Shown here in pieces: positions 15,431 to 26,602 of a stretch of 64,000 nt of DNA. The position numbers and the translations under genes were made by a program. Source of the DNA: Methanobacterium petrolearium (GTDB lineage: Archaea > Methanobacteriota > Methanobacteria > Methanobacteriales > Methanobacteriaceae); NCBI RefSeq assembly GCF_017873625.1, contig NZ_JAGGKL010000006.1, forward strand, positions 62,001 through 126,000, in the 5' to 3' direction. Numbering within the stretch: position 1 is the stretch's first letter; each line of letters starts with the position of its first letter. The notes below the pieces were generated by a model that did not search any database, was not told the origin of the DNA, and was given only the letters and a program-made list of their open reading frames with translations.

Positions 15431-17190
15431 TTTTCCACCCCTGACCTATCAGTTCCTAATCTACCATTTAAATCCTCTAAAGATTTTTTAACAGGTTCAA
15501 AATATGGATTTATCTGTATGGATTCCTTAAAACATTTTTCAGCATCTTCATTACTGCCTAAAGATTCAAGGATAACTCCTTTAGCATGCAAGGACTTTTC
15601 ATCCAACTCATCTAATTCAAAAGACTTTTCAAACATTTTAAGAGCTTTTTCATATTTTTCTAACCCACATAAAGTTCTTCCTTTTTCATAATAGTACTCC
15701 CCCTCTTCAGAATCAATTTTCAATGCCTTATCTGAATATTTCAATGCCTCCCCATATTCCCCCATCTTCCTTAAGATACGGCTTTTTAAATTCAAAGCCC
15801 ATGAATATTCATGATCTATATCAAGTGCTTTGTCAACTGTTTTTAGAGAATCCTGATAATTTCCAAGGTCTTCTAAAACAGCGGCCTTATTAGCCCAGTT
15901 GTACTTATCTTCAGGATTCTCATCAATTTTTTGATCGTAAAATTCAATTGCTTTTTCAAAAACAGTCTTTGATACATCTTCCATCCCCATATCATAGAGA
16001 GTGGCCCCTTTCATATGGTAATATCCGGAATCTTCTGGATCCAGTTCTAAAGCTCTTTCAAAACAGGTTAAAGCCTCAGGGTACCTGTGAAGTTTAAACA
16101 AAATCTTACCTTTAGAATAAAAAATATATGGATCATTATCCAGCTCTATTGGCTTATCAAAACATTTGATAGCCGCATCATAATTCTTCATTTTCTTATG
16201 AATAAATGCCTTTAAACCATAAGCCGTGCTAAATTTTGGATTCAGTTCTAAAGCTTTTTTAACGGATTCCAAAGCTTCAGAATATTTTTCCAGATTATTA
16301 AGAGCCCAGGCCTTTGAATTCCAGTAAAATGGGTTTTTGGGGTTGATACTGATTGCTTTTTCATAATATTCTAAAGACTTCCCATATTGCTTTGAGCTTC
16401 CAAAAATTGAACCCTTTTGATAATACGCCTTTTCATTTTCAGGATCAAGCTTGAAAATTAAATCCAATAACTTTAAAGCCTCTTCATTTTCATCTATTTC
16501 CACTAAAATATCTGTTTTTGCTATAAGTGAATCAATATGCATTGGTTTTATATCTAAAACTCTATCTAAACAGGCAATGGCCAAGTAATATTCTTTTTCA
16601 ATTCTGAAAATATTTGACTTTAACATTAAAAGCGATTTACTCCCTGGACTTAGTTTTAGTCCTTCATCTATAAATTTTAATGACTCATCATAATTCTTCA
16701 TCATTGCCAGATTATAGGCATTTTTCTTCCATGCAGAAACATAATCATGATCTAATTTCAGACATTTATTAAAATCTTGTGTGGAATCATTGTATTTGCC
16801 CAAGTTCTGAAAAACTACCCCTTTATTGTACCAAGTAGTTGCATTTGTTGGATCATTTTTTAAATCTTTATCATAGCATTCAATTGCATTTAAAGCACAT
16901 TTTTTCGCTTCTTCTTTACGGCCCATTAATTCAAGGACATTTGATTTCAGATGCCATGTTCTGGAATGATGAGGGTCAATTTTTAATACCTGTTCAAAAC
17001 AAACTAATGCCCTTTTAAATTCCCCTCTTTTTTTATATAAACTGGCTTTATCATACCATGCTTCTTTATTGTCTGGATCAATACTCATCACCATTTCAAT
17101 AAATTTCAATGATACATTATACCACCCTAATCCTGTAAAAAATTCACCATAATCAAGCATTATCCTTTGAAAAATACCATTAACACCCAT
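15427..17190 (-). CDS. Large TPR-repeat protein
   Basis: A 587-residue protein made almost entirely of tetratricopeptide repeats, about 15 units of 34 residues, with repeated signatures such as KALELNPKF, RALELDPED and KALDIDHEY. No signal peptide or membrane segment is present, so it is probably a cytoplasmic scaffold. It starts directly after the stop of the zinc-ribbon membrane protein gene and overlaps the next membrane protein gene by four bases. The three genes therefore form a tight operon on the minus strand. Function is unknown; the gene order suggests a membrane-associated protein-binding complex. Confidence 0.85.
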   Translation of the reverse strand: MGVNGIFQRIMLDYGEFFTGLGWYNVSLKFIEMVMSIDPDNKEAWYDKASLYKKRGEFKRALVCFEQVLKIDPHHSRTWHLKSNVLELMGRKEEAKKCALNAIECYDKDLKNDPTNATTWYNKGVVFQNLGKYNDSTQDFNKCLKLDHDYVSAWKKNAYNLAMMKNYDESLKFIDEGLKLSPGSKSLLMLKSNIFRIEKEYYLAIACLDRVLDIKPMHIDSLIAKTDILVEIDENEEALKLLDLIFKLDPENEKAYYQKGSIFGSSKQYGKSLEYYEKAISINPKNPFYWNSKAWALNNLEKYSEALESVKKALELNPKFSTAYGLKAFIHKKMKNYDAAIKCFDKPIELDNDPYIFYSKGKILFKLHRYPEALTCFERALELDPEDSGYYHMKGATLYDMGMEDVSKTVFEKAIEFYDQKIDENPEDKYNWANKAAVLEDLGNYQDSLKTVDKALDIDHEYSWALNLKSRILRKMGEYGEALKYSDKALKIDSEEGEYYYEKGRTLCGLEKYEKALKMFEKSFELDELDEKSLHAKGVILESLGSNEDAEKCFKESIQINPYFEPVKKSLEDLNGRLGTDRSGVEK

Positions 17191-17661
17191 TTAAACCAAA
17201 ACCTCTCTTTGCTTTTCATTTTCATCTACTATCCTTGTTTTATATATGGAGTAGCCTGCAAAAATGAAGTTAACGATTGAAATTAAGATATAAAAAAATT
17301 CTGTACTGGCAGAACTAGTTAACTGGCAATTAGTAACTCCATTAATTAATTGGAACAATGCTACCAGTAGCCAGATAATTCCAAAGGCATAAATAGCCAG
17401 TGAACTTCGAGAAGCAAATATTGAAACTGCGAAAAAGATCAGGATACTGCCCTCAAAGGGTGAGGTGAATATCATGTTTGTAATGCCCCAGAAAAATAGG
17501 ATGAGGGCAATTTTTTTTGGCCAGGCTTCCTTTTCAGGACCGGTATTTAAATTTTTTAATCTTTCAAATATTCCATTCTTTTTTGGAATTTTTGTACCAC
17601 ATTCATGACAGAATTTAGAATTTTCATCCGGAATTAGGCTCCCACATTTTTTGCATTCCAT
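17191..17661 (-). CDS. Zinc-ribbon membrane protein
   Basis: The 156-residue protein starts with a zinc-ribbon, C3-x2-C6 and C18-x2-C21, of the type common in archaeal membrane proteins. A linker to about residue 45 is followed by four predicted membrane helices (about 49-70, 72-88, 90-112 and 122-142). It is the first gene of the zinc-ribbon/TPR/membrane operon. A perfect 9-bp inverted repeat lies 72-98 bp upstream of its start. The ribbon may contact protein partners in the cytoplasm; no enzymatic motif is seen. Confidence 0.8.
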   Translation of the reverse strand: MECKKCGSLIPDENSKFCHECGTKIPKKNGIFERLKNLNTGPEKEAWPKKIALILFFWGITNMIFTSPFEGSILIFFAVSIFASRSSLAIYAFGIIWLLVALFQLINGVTNCQLTSSASTEFFYILISIVNFIFAGYSIYKTRIVDENEKQREVLV

Positions 17662-17732
17662 CTTTAATTCATTGCCCCCACTACTAAGATTTAACAGATT
17701 AAATTATAGAATAGTCTCCTGGTTCAAACACC

Positions 17733-17759
17733 TTAATTAACCTTATCAATGTTAATTAA
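17733..17759. promoter_or_regulatory. Inverted repeat upstream of the zinc-ribbon/TPR operon
   Basis: TTAATTAAC and GTTAATTAA form a perfect 9+9 inverted repeat with a 9-base spacer. It lies 72-98 bp before the ATG at 17661. Each arm is itself largely TTAATTAA, so part of the symmetry follows from composition. Position fits an operator for the minus-strand operon. The rest of the 17662-18008 interval is AT-rich with no gene. Confidence 0.35.
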
Positions 17760-18008
17760 TCAACAGTTTATAACTCTGTAAGGTTAAAATCACGTTTAAA
17801 CCATTGAGAACACGATTTCCTATGATTAATCATAACAGTTTAAAAATGGATATTAAAAAAACTAGTATTTAATACTTTAGTTTCAATTTTCATTATTCTC
17901 TACAATAAATATTAACTCATAGACTATTTATGAATCAAGAGTTGATTCCCTCTAAAGCAATAAAAAAAGAAAATTTTTTAAACTACATTAATCGTTAATT
18001 GTGTCTAA

Positions 18009-18398
18009 TTAAGCTTTCCTACCCGCCATAACTAAGTCAAACTCCTCCAGATTAACACTTCCGATTATACGATAGAATTCATCTTCGGGTTGATTGAGGA
18101 GTTCTTTAGGATCAATGCCCCTTGCCTGTTCCAGGCCACGGATGAAGTATTTGAAGTCAGGACCTAAACCATCCATTATCCGGTAACCTTTTCCAATATG
18201 TACTAGATCGTTTTGATCACATTTAGAGGTTAAATCTTTTATTCTCCCCATAAGATGTTTTGTGGGTTGTTTGTAAGTTCCTGTCTCCAGTGCAGTCTCT
18301 ATATCAGTGGATACTTCCAGTTTATCAGCAACTTGACTTTGGGTTTTTCCTGTGTATTTCCTGAATCCTAAAACCAGATCTTTTAAATCTCCTTCCAT
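18009..18398 (-). CDS. HTH (XRE-like) DNA-binding-domain protein, function unknown
   Basis: A 129-residue protein with a helix-turn-helix-like N-terminus (FRKYTGKTQSQVADKLEVS, residues 12-30) that resembles XRE/Cro regulators. The C-terminal 80 residues are unfamiliar. The HTH part lacks the usual basic recognition helix and is followed by an acidic stretch, so DNA binding is plausible but not assured. GGAGGCAC before the ATG supports the start. It stands alone, with AT-rich spacers on both sides. It could be a local transcription regulator or a stand-alone adaptor. Confidence 0.55.
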   Translation of the reverse strand: MEGDLKDLVLGFRKYTGKTQSQVADKLEVSTDIETALETGTYKQPTKHLMGRIKDLTSKCDQNDLVHIGKGYRIMDGLGPDFKYFIRGLEQARGIDPKELLNQPEDEFYRIIGSVNLEEFDLVMAGRKA

Positions 18399-18823
18399 AA
18401 CATGTGCCTCCTACTTTTTATGATATTATTATGATATTCGCAGTATAAATAATTTTTCATATAAAAGTATTACAAATTAATAAGCTTATGAACGCTTATT
18501 TTCACCATTTCCTTGATTAAATTTAGTTAAATAATCAAAAAAGAACGTATTAATGAAAACAGACTATATGGTAACATGTTTTTCAAAAAATTACACTAGG
18601 TTATAGACCTGAGGATCCTCAAAAATATTTTTTTGAAACCATGACTTCGGAACCCTAAACCTTATTTACTTGAAAATCCTATCTAATTCAAAGTGGCCAC
18701 TCCTTATAAATCAATATTCCAAGAAAGGATTTTTAATAAAAATAGAATTATCCCTAAATCAATTATTCGATTTTTTAAAACTTGAATGAAAATTAGCCGA
18801 ATTAAAACGTTACAGGTGTCATT
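18399..18823. other. Intergenic region with a 12-bp palindrome
   Basis: This 425-bp region between divergent genes has no convincing reading frame. The palindrome TGAGGATCCTCA at 18610-18621 is the only GC-rich symmetric element; it is followed by an A- and T-rich run. AGGTGT at 18814-18819 is the ribosome binding site for the phosphoesterase. The palindrome could be a regulator site or the remains of a terminator. Confidence 0.3.
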
Positions 18824-19624
18824 TTGATTAAAAAACGTTATTTATTGCTAATGGCAGTGATCCTGTTAGTAATCTACATGTTCTTAGAACCCTACTGGAT
18901 TGAAACCAAGGAGATAACCATTGAATCCGACCAGATCCCTGCCCAATTTGATGGTAAAAAGATTGTTTTCCTCTCTGACATTCATGCTGGTCCTTTTTTT
19001 AGTCAAGAAAGAATTGATAGCCTGGTTAATCAGGTCAATGCCCTGGATCCTGATCTGATCCTCCTGGGAGGAGATTATGTAGACGGTGATTCTGCATATA
19101 CCCCCTCCACTTTTAATTCATTATCCAATTTAAAAGCCCCTCTAGGCGTTTATGCAGTTTTAGGTAATAAAGATCCTCAATATGTAACTTTGAATACCAT
19201 ATTCCAATCAAATGTAACCTACATAGGCAACAAAGGGACTTGGATCACGGTTAATGGCTCCAGAATTCGTCTGGGTGGAGTAGGTGATTACAATAATGGT
19301 GCTCAGATACAGGATGCCACCACTTCAGTGGTTACACCCCAGGACTTTGTTATTTTAATCAGCCATAACCCTGACTACTTCCCCCTGGTTGATAAGTCCA
19401 AAGTTGATCTGGTTTTCTCTGGACATACCCATGGAGGACAGGTAACCTTCTTCGGACTATGGGCACCTACCACTCACTCGGATTATGGTAACAAGTACCG
19501 TACCGGGGTTATCACCGAGGATAACTCTACTTTAATTGTTAGTAATGGTCTGGGAACCACCATATTACCAGTAAGGTTTTTCGCACGACCACAAATCATA
19601 GTGGTGACTTTAAAAAAGACATGA
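18824..19624 (+). CDS. Membrane-anchored metallophosphoesterase (YkuE-like)
   Basis: A 266-residue protein with one N-terminal membrane helix (about 6-22) and a calcineurin-like phosphoesterase domain. The two-metal motifs are SDIHAGP (about 51-57), GGDYVD (about 80-85), GNKD (about 112-115), SHNPD (about 182-186) and SGHTHGGQ (about 201-208). GNKD replaces the usual GNHD, so the catalytic His is a Lys. Relatives include YkuE and lipid-phosphate phosphatases acting outside the membrane. The start is TTG after AGGTGT. The gene is single, between an HTH protein and a TPR protein. The substrate is unknown. Confidence 0.85.
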   Translation: MIKKRYLLLMAVILLVIYMFLEPYWIETKEITIESDQIPAQFDGKKIVFLSDIHAGPFFSQERIDSLVNQVNALDPDLILLGGDYVDGDSAYTPSTFNSLSNLKAPLGVYAVLGNKDPQYVTLNTIFQSNVTYIGNKGTWITVNGSRIRLGGVGDYNNGAQIQDATTSVVTPQDFVILISHNPDYFPLVDKSKVDLVFSGHTHGGQVTFFGLWAPTTHSDYGNKYRTGVITEDNSTLIVSNGLGTTILPVRFFARPQIIVVTLKKT

Positions 19625-19713
19625 TGGATAAAAAAAGAAGGAATTACTGATAAAATGGGTTAATCCTGGAAAAAAGACACTAGTAAAAAAATAGATGAAT
19701 CATCTTAACTTAA

Positions 19714-20601
19714 TTACAAATTTTTTAAACACATTCCCTTAACCAGGTCAGGTTTTTTATCCAAAAGCAATCTGATTGCTTCGTCAAAATGTTCCAGGGC
19801 TTCTTCTGTTTTTTTAAGTTGTCGAAGGGTCACTCCTTTATTGTACCATGCCGGGAAATAGACAGGATGTGATTCGATTATTTCATCAAAACAGTGAATA
19901 GCTGCATCCTTCCTATCCATATCCATTAAAATAAGTCCTTTGTAATTCATAATATCCCATTCTTTTGGTTCTATTCTTAAAGCATCGTCAATGTATTTGA
20001 GGGCCTCTTCAAGTTTTCCCATTTCATAGAATGCACGTCCTATATTGTAGAGTGCAATAAATGAGGTGGGATCAGCTTCTGCTGCTTTTTTAAAATAAGT
20101 GACAGCATCCTGGTAATTTTTTAGATCAAAAAGTATCTCTCCTTTAGCATTACACAGATCAGGGTACAAATCATCGGATGTGTCAATTAAAGCCAGGGCC
20201 TCGTCAATTAATTTCTGGGCAGACTTATTCTGCCCCAGAAAGTGATAGGCCAGACCATTGAAATATAATGCATCAACATCATGGGGTTCTTCCTTTAGAA
20301 ATTTTTCATAGGAATGGATGGCATTATGATAATCTCCTAAATAGAATAGAACCGTTCCTTTATCAAAAAACAGACCTACATTTTCAGGGTTGTATTCTAG
20401 AGCTTTATTGTAATCCTTCAAAGCAGAATGCAAGTCTCCAACATCAACGTATACTGCTCCCCTTAAAAGGTGAGCATCAGGATTATGAGGTTCAAACTCC
20501 AATGCTCTTGAAAATAGGTTTATGGCCTTAAAATAGTCCTTATGGCCTAACCAAGTGTCGATACCCTTTTCGATATAGTAGTGAGCACCTTTAGTTTGCA
20601 T
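19714..20601 (-). CDS. TPR-repeat protein
   Basis: The 295-residue protein consists of about eight tetratricopeptide repeats from residue 10 to the end, with signatures such as RALEFEPHNPDAHLL and KALEYNPENVGLF. It has no signal peptide or membrane segment. GGGGGTTGTA precedes the ATG, a strong ribosome binding site. It is a stand-alone gene convergent with the phosphoesterase. It probably binds protein partners; none is suggested by the neighbours. Confidence 0.85.
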   Translation of the reverse strand: MQTKGAHYYIEKGIDTWLGHKDYFKAINLFSRALEFEPHNPDAHLLRGAVYVDVGDLHSALKDYNKALEYNPENVGLFFDKGTVLFYLGDYHNAIHSYEKFLKEEPHDVDALYFNGLAYHFLGQNKSAQKLIDEALALIDTSDDLYPDLCNAKGEILFDLKNYQDAVTYFKKAAEADPTSFIALYNIGRAFYEMGKLEEALKYIDDALRIEPKEWDIMNYKGLILMDMDRKDAAIHCFDEIIESHPVYFPAWYNKGVTLRQLKKTEEALEHFDEAIRLLLDKKPDLVKGMCLKNL

Positions 20602-20752
20602 TACAACCCCCCAGGTGATGTATTACTATCTTTATTCTGAAATATAAAATTTGGGATGGGATACAAAGTCGCAAAATTATTTTTCTACTGGAAACTTTCC
20701 CGCCCTGAAAGAAAAACATTTATTACCATAAAACTGGAAAATAAAAACAATA

Positions 20753-20766
20753 TAACAATATTGTTA
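20753..20766. promoter_or_regulatory. 14-bp palindrome and TATA box before the small zinc-ribbon gene
   Basis: TAACAATATTGTTA is a perfect 14-bp palindrome. It directly abuts a TATA-like TTATAAAC at about 20768-20775. The predicted start of transcription would then be near 20797, only a few bases before the proposed ATC start at 20805. A dimeric regulator bound here would lie against the TBP site. Confidence 0.4.
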
Positions 20767-20804
20767 CTTATAAACAATAATAATAAGATGATGGTTGTGT
20801 TAAC

Positions 20805-21101
20805 ATCGGTTATCTGATTTGCAGGGAATGTAAAGGTTACTATGAGTTAACAGAAGGAGAAAATCCTGATGACTTTGAAAGCTGCCAGTGTGGGGGTGAA
20901 CTGGTTTATTCTCATCACTTAGAAACATTATCCGCAGTTCTGTCCTTTGCAGAAATGGATGAAAAACTACAGCAAAAACTCAATGAAATAATGATTCTGG
21001 AAGAATCCATTCAAAACAAAAAAAATCCACACAACCGGAGTCGAAACAAGGATAATGTGTTAAAAAAAATCTCTAATACTTTGACCGGTGGTCATAAATA
21101 A
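20805..21101 (+). CDS. Small zinc-ribbon protein with apparent ATC start
   Basis: The reading frame gives 98 residues: GYLICRECKGYYELTEGENPDDFESC at the N-terminus, with C-x2-C and C-x-C zinc ligands (Cys6, Cys9, Cys26, Cys28), then a basic coiled tail. Methanobacterial proteins starting MGYLIC with a CxxC/CxC ribbon look the same. The frame is blocked by two TAA codons at 20781-20786 and has no ATG, GTG or TTG before the ribbon. The codon at the expected start is ATC (20805). Either ATC is used or the start has mutated. The frame is certain from its composition; the start is not. Confidence 0.65.
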   Translation: MGYLICRECKGYYELTEGENPDDFESCQCGGELVYSHHLETLSAVLSFAEMDEKLQQKLNEIMILEESIQNKKNPHNRSRNKDNVLKKISNTLTGGHK

Positions 21102-21161
21102 CACACTAAAAACAAATCATCCCATAAATAGGAATCATCCAACTAACCAAAATTAATCCTA

Positions 21162-21213
21162 AAATCTAACTCTGAAATCTAACTCTGAAATCTAATTCTG
21201 AAATCTAATTCTG
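21162..21213. repeat. Four tandem copies of a 13-bp unit
   Basis: Units at 21162-21174, 21175-21187, 21188-21200 and 21201-21213 read AAATCTAAYTCTG. The first two have C and the last two T at the variable position. The array stands between the convergent zinc-ribbon and lon genes. It probably arose by replication slippage, with the two-plus-two pattern implying a duplication of a dimer. Confidence 0.85.
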
Positions 21214-21304
21214 AATTTTTTTAAAAAAATAAGGTTAATCCTCCCAATACGATTAATCAGGAGGATAAAACAATTTTTCAGCTATAATGCTATTTTGGCG
21301 TAAT

Positions 21305-23680
<2,376 letters not shown>

Positions 23681-23880
23681 ATTAATCACTCATAGGGCTT
23701 TATGAATCAATAACTTTGATAATAACTCAAATACTCATGATTTACTTTAAATTTAATGATTTAAGATTAATTTTTCTCAAGTTTATGTAAATTTATTTTA
23801 ATTACAGATTCCAGAGGTTTAAATTCAAGTCTAAAATGATTTTTGGAAAATTTGTGGAATTTAAGGGGAATAACTTATAT

Positions 23881-24255
23881 TTATTCTTCCTTTTTTTCTG
23901 AGTAGTGGCATTTCGATCTTTCCATTTGATTGCACCTTGCAAATGCACAGCTAAATAAAAAATCAATTCTTTTTTGGTACTTTCTCATGGACGGTTCGTT
24001 GAATCTGTAGTAGATGTAGTTTCCTTCTTTTTTTGCAATGAGGATTTTGGCATTTCTCAGGATTTTTAGATGCTGCGATGCTGCAGGTTGTGTGATACCC
24101 ATGTTTCTGGACATTTCAGTTACACTGATCTTATCCACTTCACCGGACGCCAGTGAATAAATCAAAAGTAACCGATTAACATTGGCCAGGGCCTTCAACA
24201 CTTCCTCCATCTCTTCAGTTGCCTCTAATGTTGACCTGGAATTTATCCTCAGCAT
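23881..24255 (-). CDS. ArsR-family transcription regulator
   Basis: A 124-residue winged-helix protein with the ArsR core ALANVNRLLLIYSL (about 20-33) and recognition region MGITQPAASQHLKILRNAKIL. The C-terminus carries a cysteine group (SCAFARCNQMERSKCH), a possible metal or redox site. An upstream start at 24300 is rejected because the region 24262-24290 holds a TATA box and operator-like repeats. ATG 24255 lies about 30 bases from that TATA box, so the mRNA may be leaderless. Autoregulation is likely. It is not adjacent to an obvious target; LonA and DUF2115 are its neighbours. Confidence 0.8.
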   Translation of the reverse strand: MLRINSRSTLEATEEMEEVLKALANVNRLLLIYSLASGEVDKISVTEMSRNMGITQPAASQHLKILRNAKILIAKKEGNYIYYRFNEPSMRKYQKRIDFLFSCAFARCNQMERSKCHYSEKKEE

Positions 24256-24261
24256 GTACCA

Positions 24262-24290
24262 TAAGTATATTAGTATATGCTTATATACTT
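24262..24290 (-). promoter_or_regulatory. Promoter and operator-like repeats of the ArsR gene
   Basis: AGTATAT (24272-24278) and ATATACT (24283-24289) are a perfect inverted repeat with a 4-base spacer, and a third AGTATAT lies at 24264-24270. The block contains the TATA box (AAGTATATAAG on the minus strand) about 30 bases before ATG 24255. A regulator bound here would block TBP, consistent with autorepression by the ArsR protein. Confidence 0.5.
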
Positions 24291-24505
24291 TTCTATCCAA
24301 TTAGGGCATAAATTAATGTATGTGAAAATTAAGGCAGCAACATTCTTTAGGGGTTGAACAATATTACAAAAAAGTTAAACTAAAGATTGTCTTTTTTACT
24401 AAAAGAACAACAATTAACGAATCAAAAATATTAGTGAACATTACAACACCTATAAACTAGCCGTGACAAAAATTAGATATAAAAAACTTTGATAAGGGGT
24501 TTTAG

Positions 24506-24964
24506 ATGAAGAGTTCAAATTTAGTTATTAAGATTAAAAAGGATTTAAAACCATTTAAATCAAAAGTTAACTGTCACAACAAAGATAAAAATGAAAATAT
24601 TGATCCAATACATCTTATCATGTCTAAGTATAATAAAGATAATTTTAATGAGATTATGAGTTTATCTCCTGAAGAAATTGATGGAGAAATTGATGAAGGG
24701 AAATTGAATGAGTTTAAAGAGAGTATAGAATATTATTTCCAGTTACATGCTCCAGATGATGGTGACTTTAAAGAGTTTATACTGGCAATATCCACATATC
24801 TATCATTTATAGCAAAAAAACCATTGCATCCACCAGGGATTATTTTTTCAGATGGAAACCGAGTATTTAAAAAACAAGATAAATATTATTGTACCGGGAA
24901 AAATGTTTTCATTCAGGAAACATATTCACTGTGCAGATATTGCATTTGTAAACAAACACAATGA
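24506..24964 (+). CDS. DUF2115 family methanogen protein
   Basis: The 152-residue protein shows the DUF2115 signature: HAPDDGDFKEFILAISTYL, KKPLHPPGIIFSD and the C-terminal YYCTGKNVF...YSLCRYCIC with paired cysteines. The family is largely confined to methanogens and its function is unknown; the Cys pattern may bind a metal. The N-terminal 60 residues are Lys-rich and poorly related to the family core, and the protein seems shorter than typical members. AAGGGG before the ATG supports the start. It is a single gene. Confidence 0.75.
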   Translation: MKSSNLVIKIKKDLKPFKSKVNCHNKDKNENIDPIHLIMSKYNKDNFNEIMSLSPEEIDGEIDEGKLNEFKESIEYYFQLHAPDDGDFKEFILAISTYLSFIAKKPLHPPGIIFSDGNRVFKKQDKYYCTGKNVFIQETYSLCRYCICKQTQ

Positions 24965-25088
24965 TAAATATATGAACATTATTTTAAACTATTTTAAGGT
25001 ACAGAAGATTAAAAAAAATGGGTTGGTTCTGAGTTCACAATCCCCATAATCCCTCAATATCATACATTTTTTGAAGATTTATTAAAAA

Positions 25089-25364
25089 TTAGGAGGATTC
25101 TGACAGTTTTTCAACCTGTCTATCTATTTCATCCAGGGCAACTTTAGCTGCCTCATCAGCCAGAGTCTCACCTGCTTTAGATAGCTCATCCAGGAAGAGT
25201 TCTATTTCTACATCCACATCAAGGCCTTCGTCCTGATTGAATTCAACTCTTAACTCCAGGTCGAGAACTTCCTTTTTAGAAACCTTGGAAAAAATATAGT
25301 TTTCTGCGGCTACTGCCGCAGCTTCAGAGATTTCTTCCAATTCAGAGTCTGTGAGGGTTTTCAA
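25089..25364 (-). CDS. DUF3194 family protein
   Basis: A 91-residue acidic protein, mainly helical with a beta segment (VLDLELRVEFNQDEGLDVDVEIELFL). DUF3194 proteins are found in Euryarchaeota directly after the prefoldin beta gene, as here. No function is established. The start is TTG 25364, with AGGT spaced five bases before it. A longer frame to 25412 would overlap pfdB and lacks a good start. It is the last gene of the superoperon. Confidence 0.75.
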   Translation of the reverse strand: MKTLTDSELEEISEAAAVAAENYIFSKVSKKEVLDLELRVEFNQDEGLDVDVEIELFLDELSKAGETLADEAAKVALDEIDRQVEKLSESS

Positions 25365-25374
25365 ACTTTTGACC

Positions 25375-25734
<360 letters not shown>

Positions 25735-25830
25735 ATTTTCACCTCATATATCATATAATAAATCAGTAACATGTGTATTCTAGTTTTAAATTTAATTTTT
25801 AAATCTTAATTCTATTTCAGATATAATTAT

Positions 25831-26085
25831 TTAACTCAATTTGAGAACCTGCTGAGAAAGTGTGATCCAGCGGAGGTACGAATTTATGGATGCTCGAAGG
25901 GAAGGAGAATCCTGTGCCTTTATGTAAATGAATAGAACTTTATTCTCACATTTTACTTCAGTCATGGCTCTATCAGAGGGTGAGTCACATATTTCAGGCT
26001 GAATTGCAGATAAGACAATTTCGGCTTCTTTTTGGGAGTCAAACTCTATTTCAAACTGGGCTTCAACTTGTTTAAGAGCTTTCAT
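25831..26085 (-). CDS. pcc1: KEOPS complex subunit Pcc1
   Basis: An 84-residue protein with the Pcc1 fold pattern: EAQFEIEFDSQKEAEIVLSAI, then the conserved beta and helix segment with SLRASINSYLRWI near the C-terminus. Pcc1 dimerises and bridges KEOPS, which makes N6-threonylcarbamoyladenosine at position 37 of ANN-decoding tRNAs. It overlaps the upstream Brix gene by 14 bases, indicating coupling. In many archaea it sits in the same cluster. Confidence 0.9.
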   Translation of the reverse strand: MKALKQVEAQFEIEFDSQKEAEIVLSAIQPEICDSPSDRAMTEVKCENKVLFIYIKAQDSPSLRASINSYLRWITLSQQVLKLS

Positions 26086-26602
26086 CTACTTCCCCTGCGA
26101 ATTCACTCTCAATTATATAGATGCGTGGACCAGTAGGTTGACCGTGGGCATCGAAAAATTCCATCACTGGTGTGGATTTCCTTTTGTGGGTCCTTATCCA
26201 TAGTAGATTACAATCAGATTTATGTTCCTTATTATAATCAGATTCATGTGAATTTTCAGGTGGAATGTCAAAAATCTCTTGGGTAACATGTTTTAATTTT
26301 TTTACTTCACACCGAAGAGAAATTGCATCCTTGTTCATCCTTCCTTTAGGAAGGGAGAAATCCACAGTGAATTTCATGGTAGCGAATAGTTCACCATCCA
26401 CATAAACGTCCATCCCATTGGGATTTCCATCTTTTTCTGATATCACCATTACACGACTCATTCCCAGTTGATTGGCCTTCAAAAAAACATCTCGAAGACT
26501 CATTTTTCCCCGGTTAACACAACGAGCTTTCATGACCCGTTCTAATCCGCGGCAAAAAGTTCTGGTTCTCTGAGATGGTTTTCGGGAAGTGGTGAATAAC
26601 AT
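26072..26602 (-). CDS. Brix-domain ribosome biogenesis protein (Imp4-like)
   Basis: The 176-residue protein starts MLFTTSRKPSQRTRTFCRGL, the signature of archaeal Brix/Imp4 proteins, and continues with GKMSLRDVFLKANQLG. The domain binds RNA and acts in pre-rRNA folding or processing. Residues 115-135 are a polar insert (His, Ser, Asn rich) not usual in the core. It follows rpoP with 153 bp between and overlaps pcc1. This association with L37Ae, RpoP and Pcc1 is conserved in Euryarchaeota. Confidence 0.9.
   Translation of the reverse strand: MLFTTSRKPSQRTRTFCRGLERVMKARCVNRGKMSLRDVFLKANQLGMSRVMVISEKDGNPNGMDVYVDGELFATMKFTVDFSLPKGRMNKDAISLRCEVKKLKHVTQEIFDIPPENSHESDYNKEHKSDCNLLWIRTHKRKSTPVMEFFDAHGQPTGPRIYIIESEFAGEVDESS

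Noticed and set aside
24852..25049. 65-codon frame overlapping the end of DUF2115
   Set aside because: It is out of frame with the conserved DUF2115 end, lacks a ribosome site and is rich in Lys/Ile as random AT-rich DNA.
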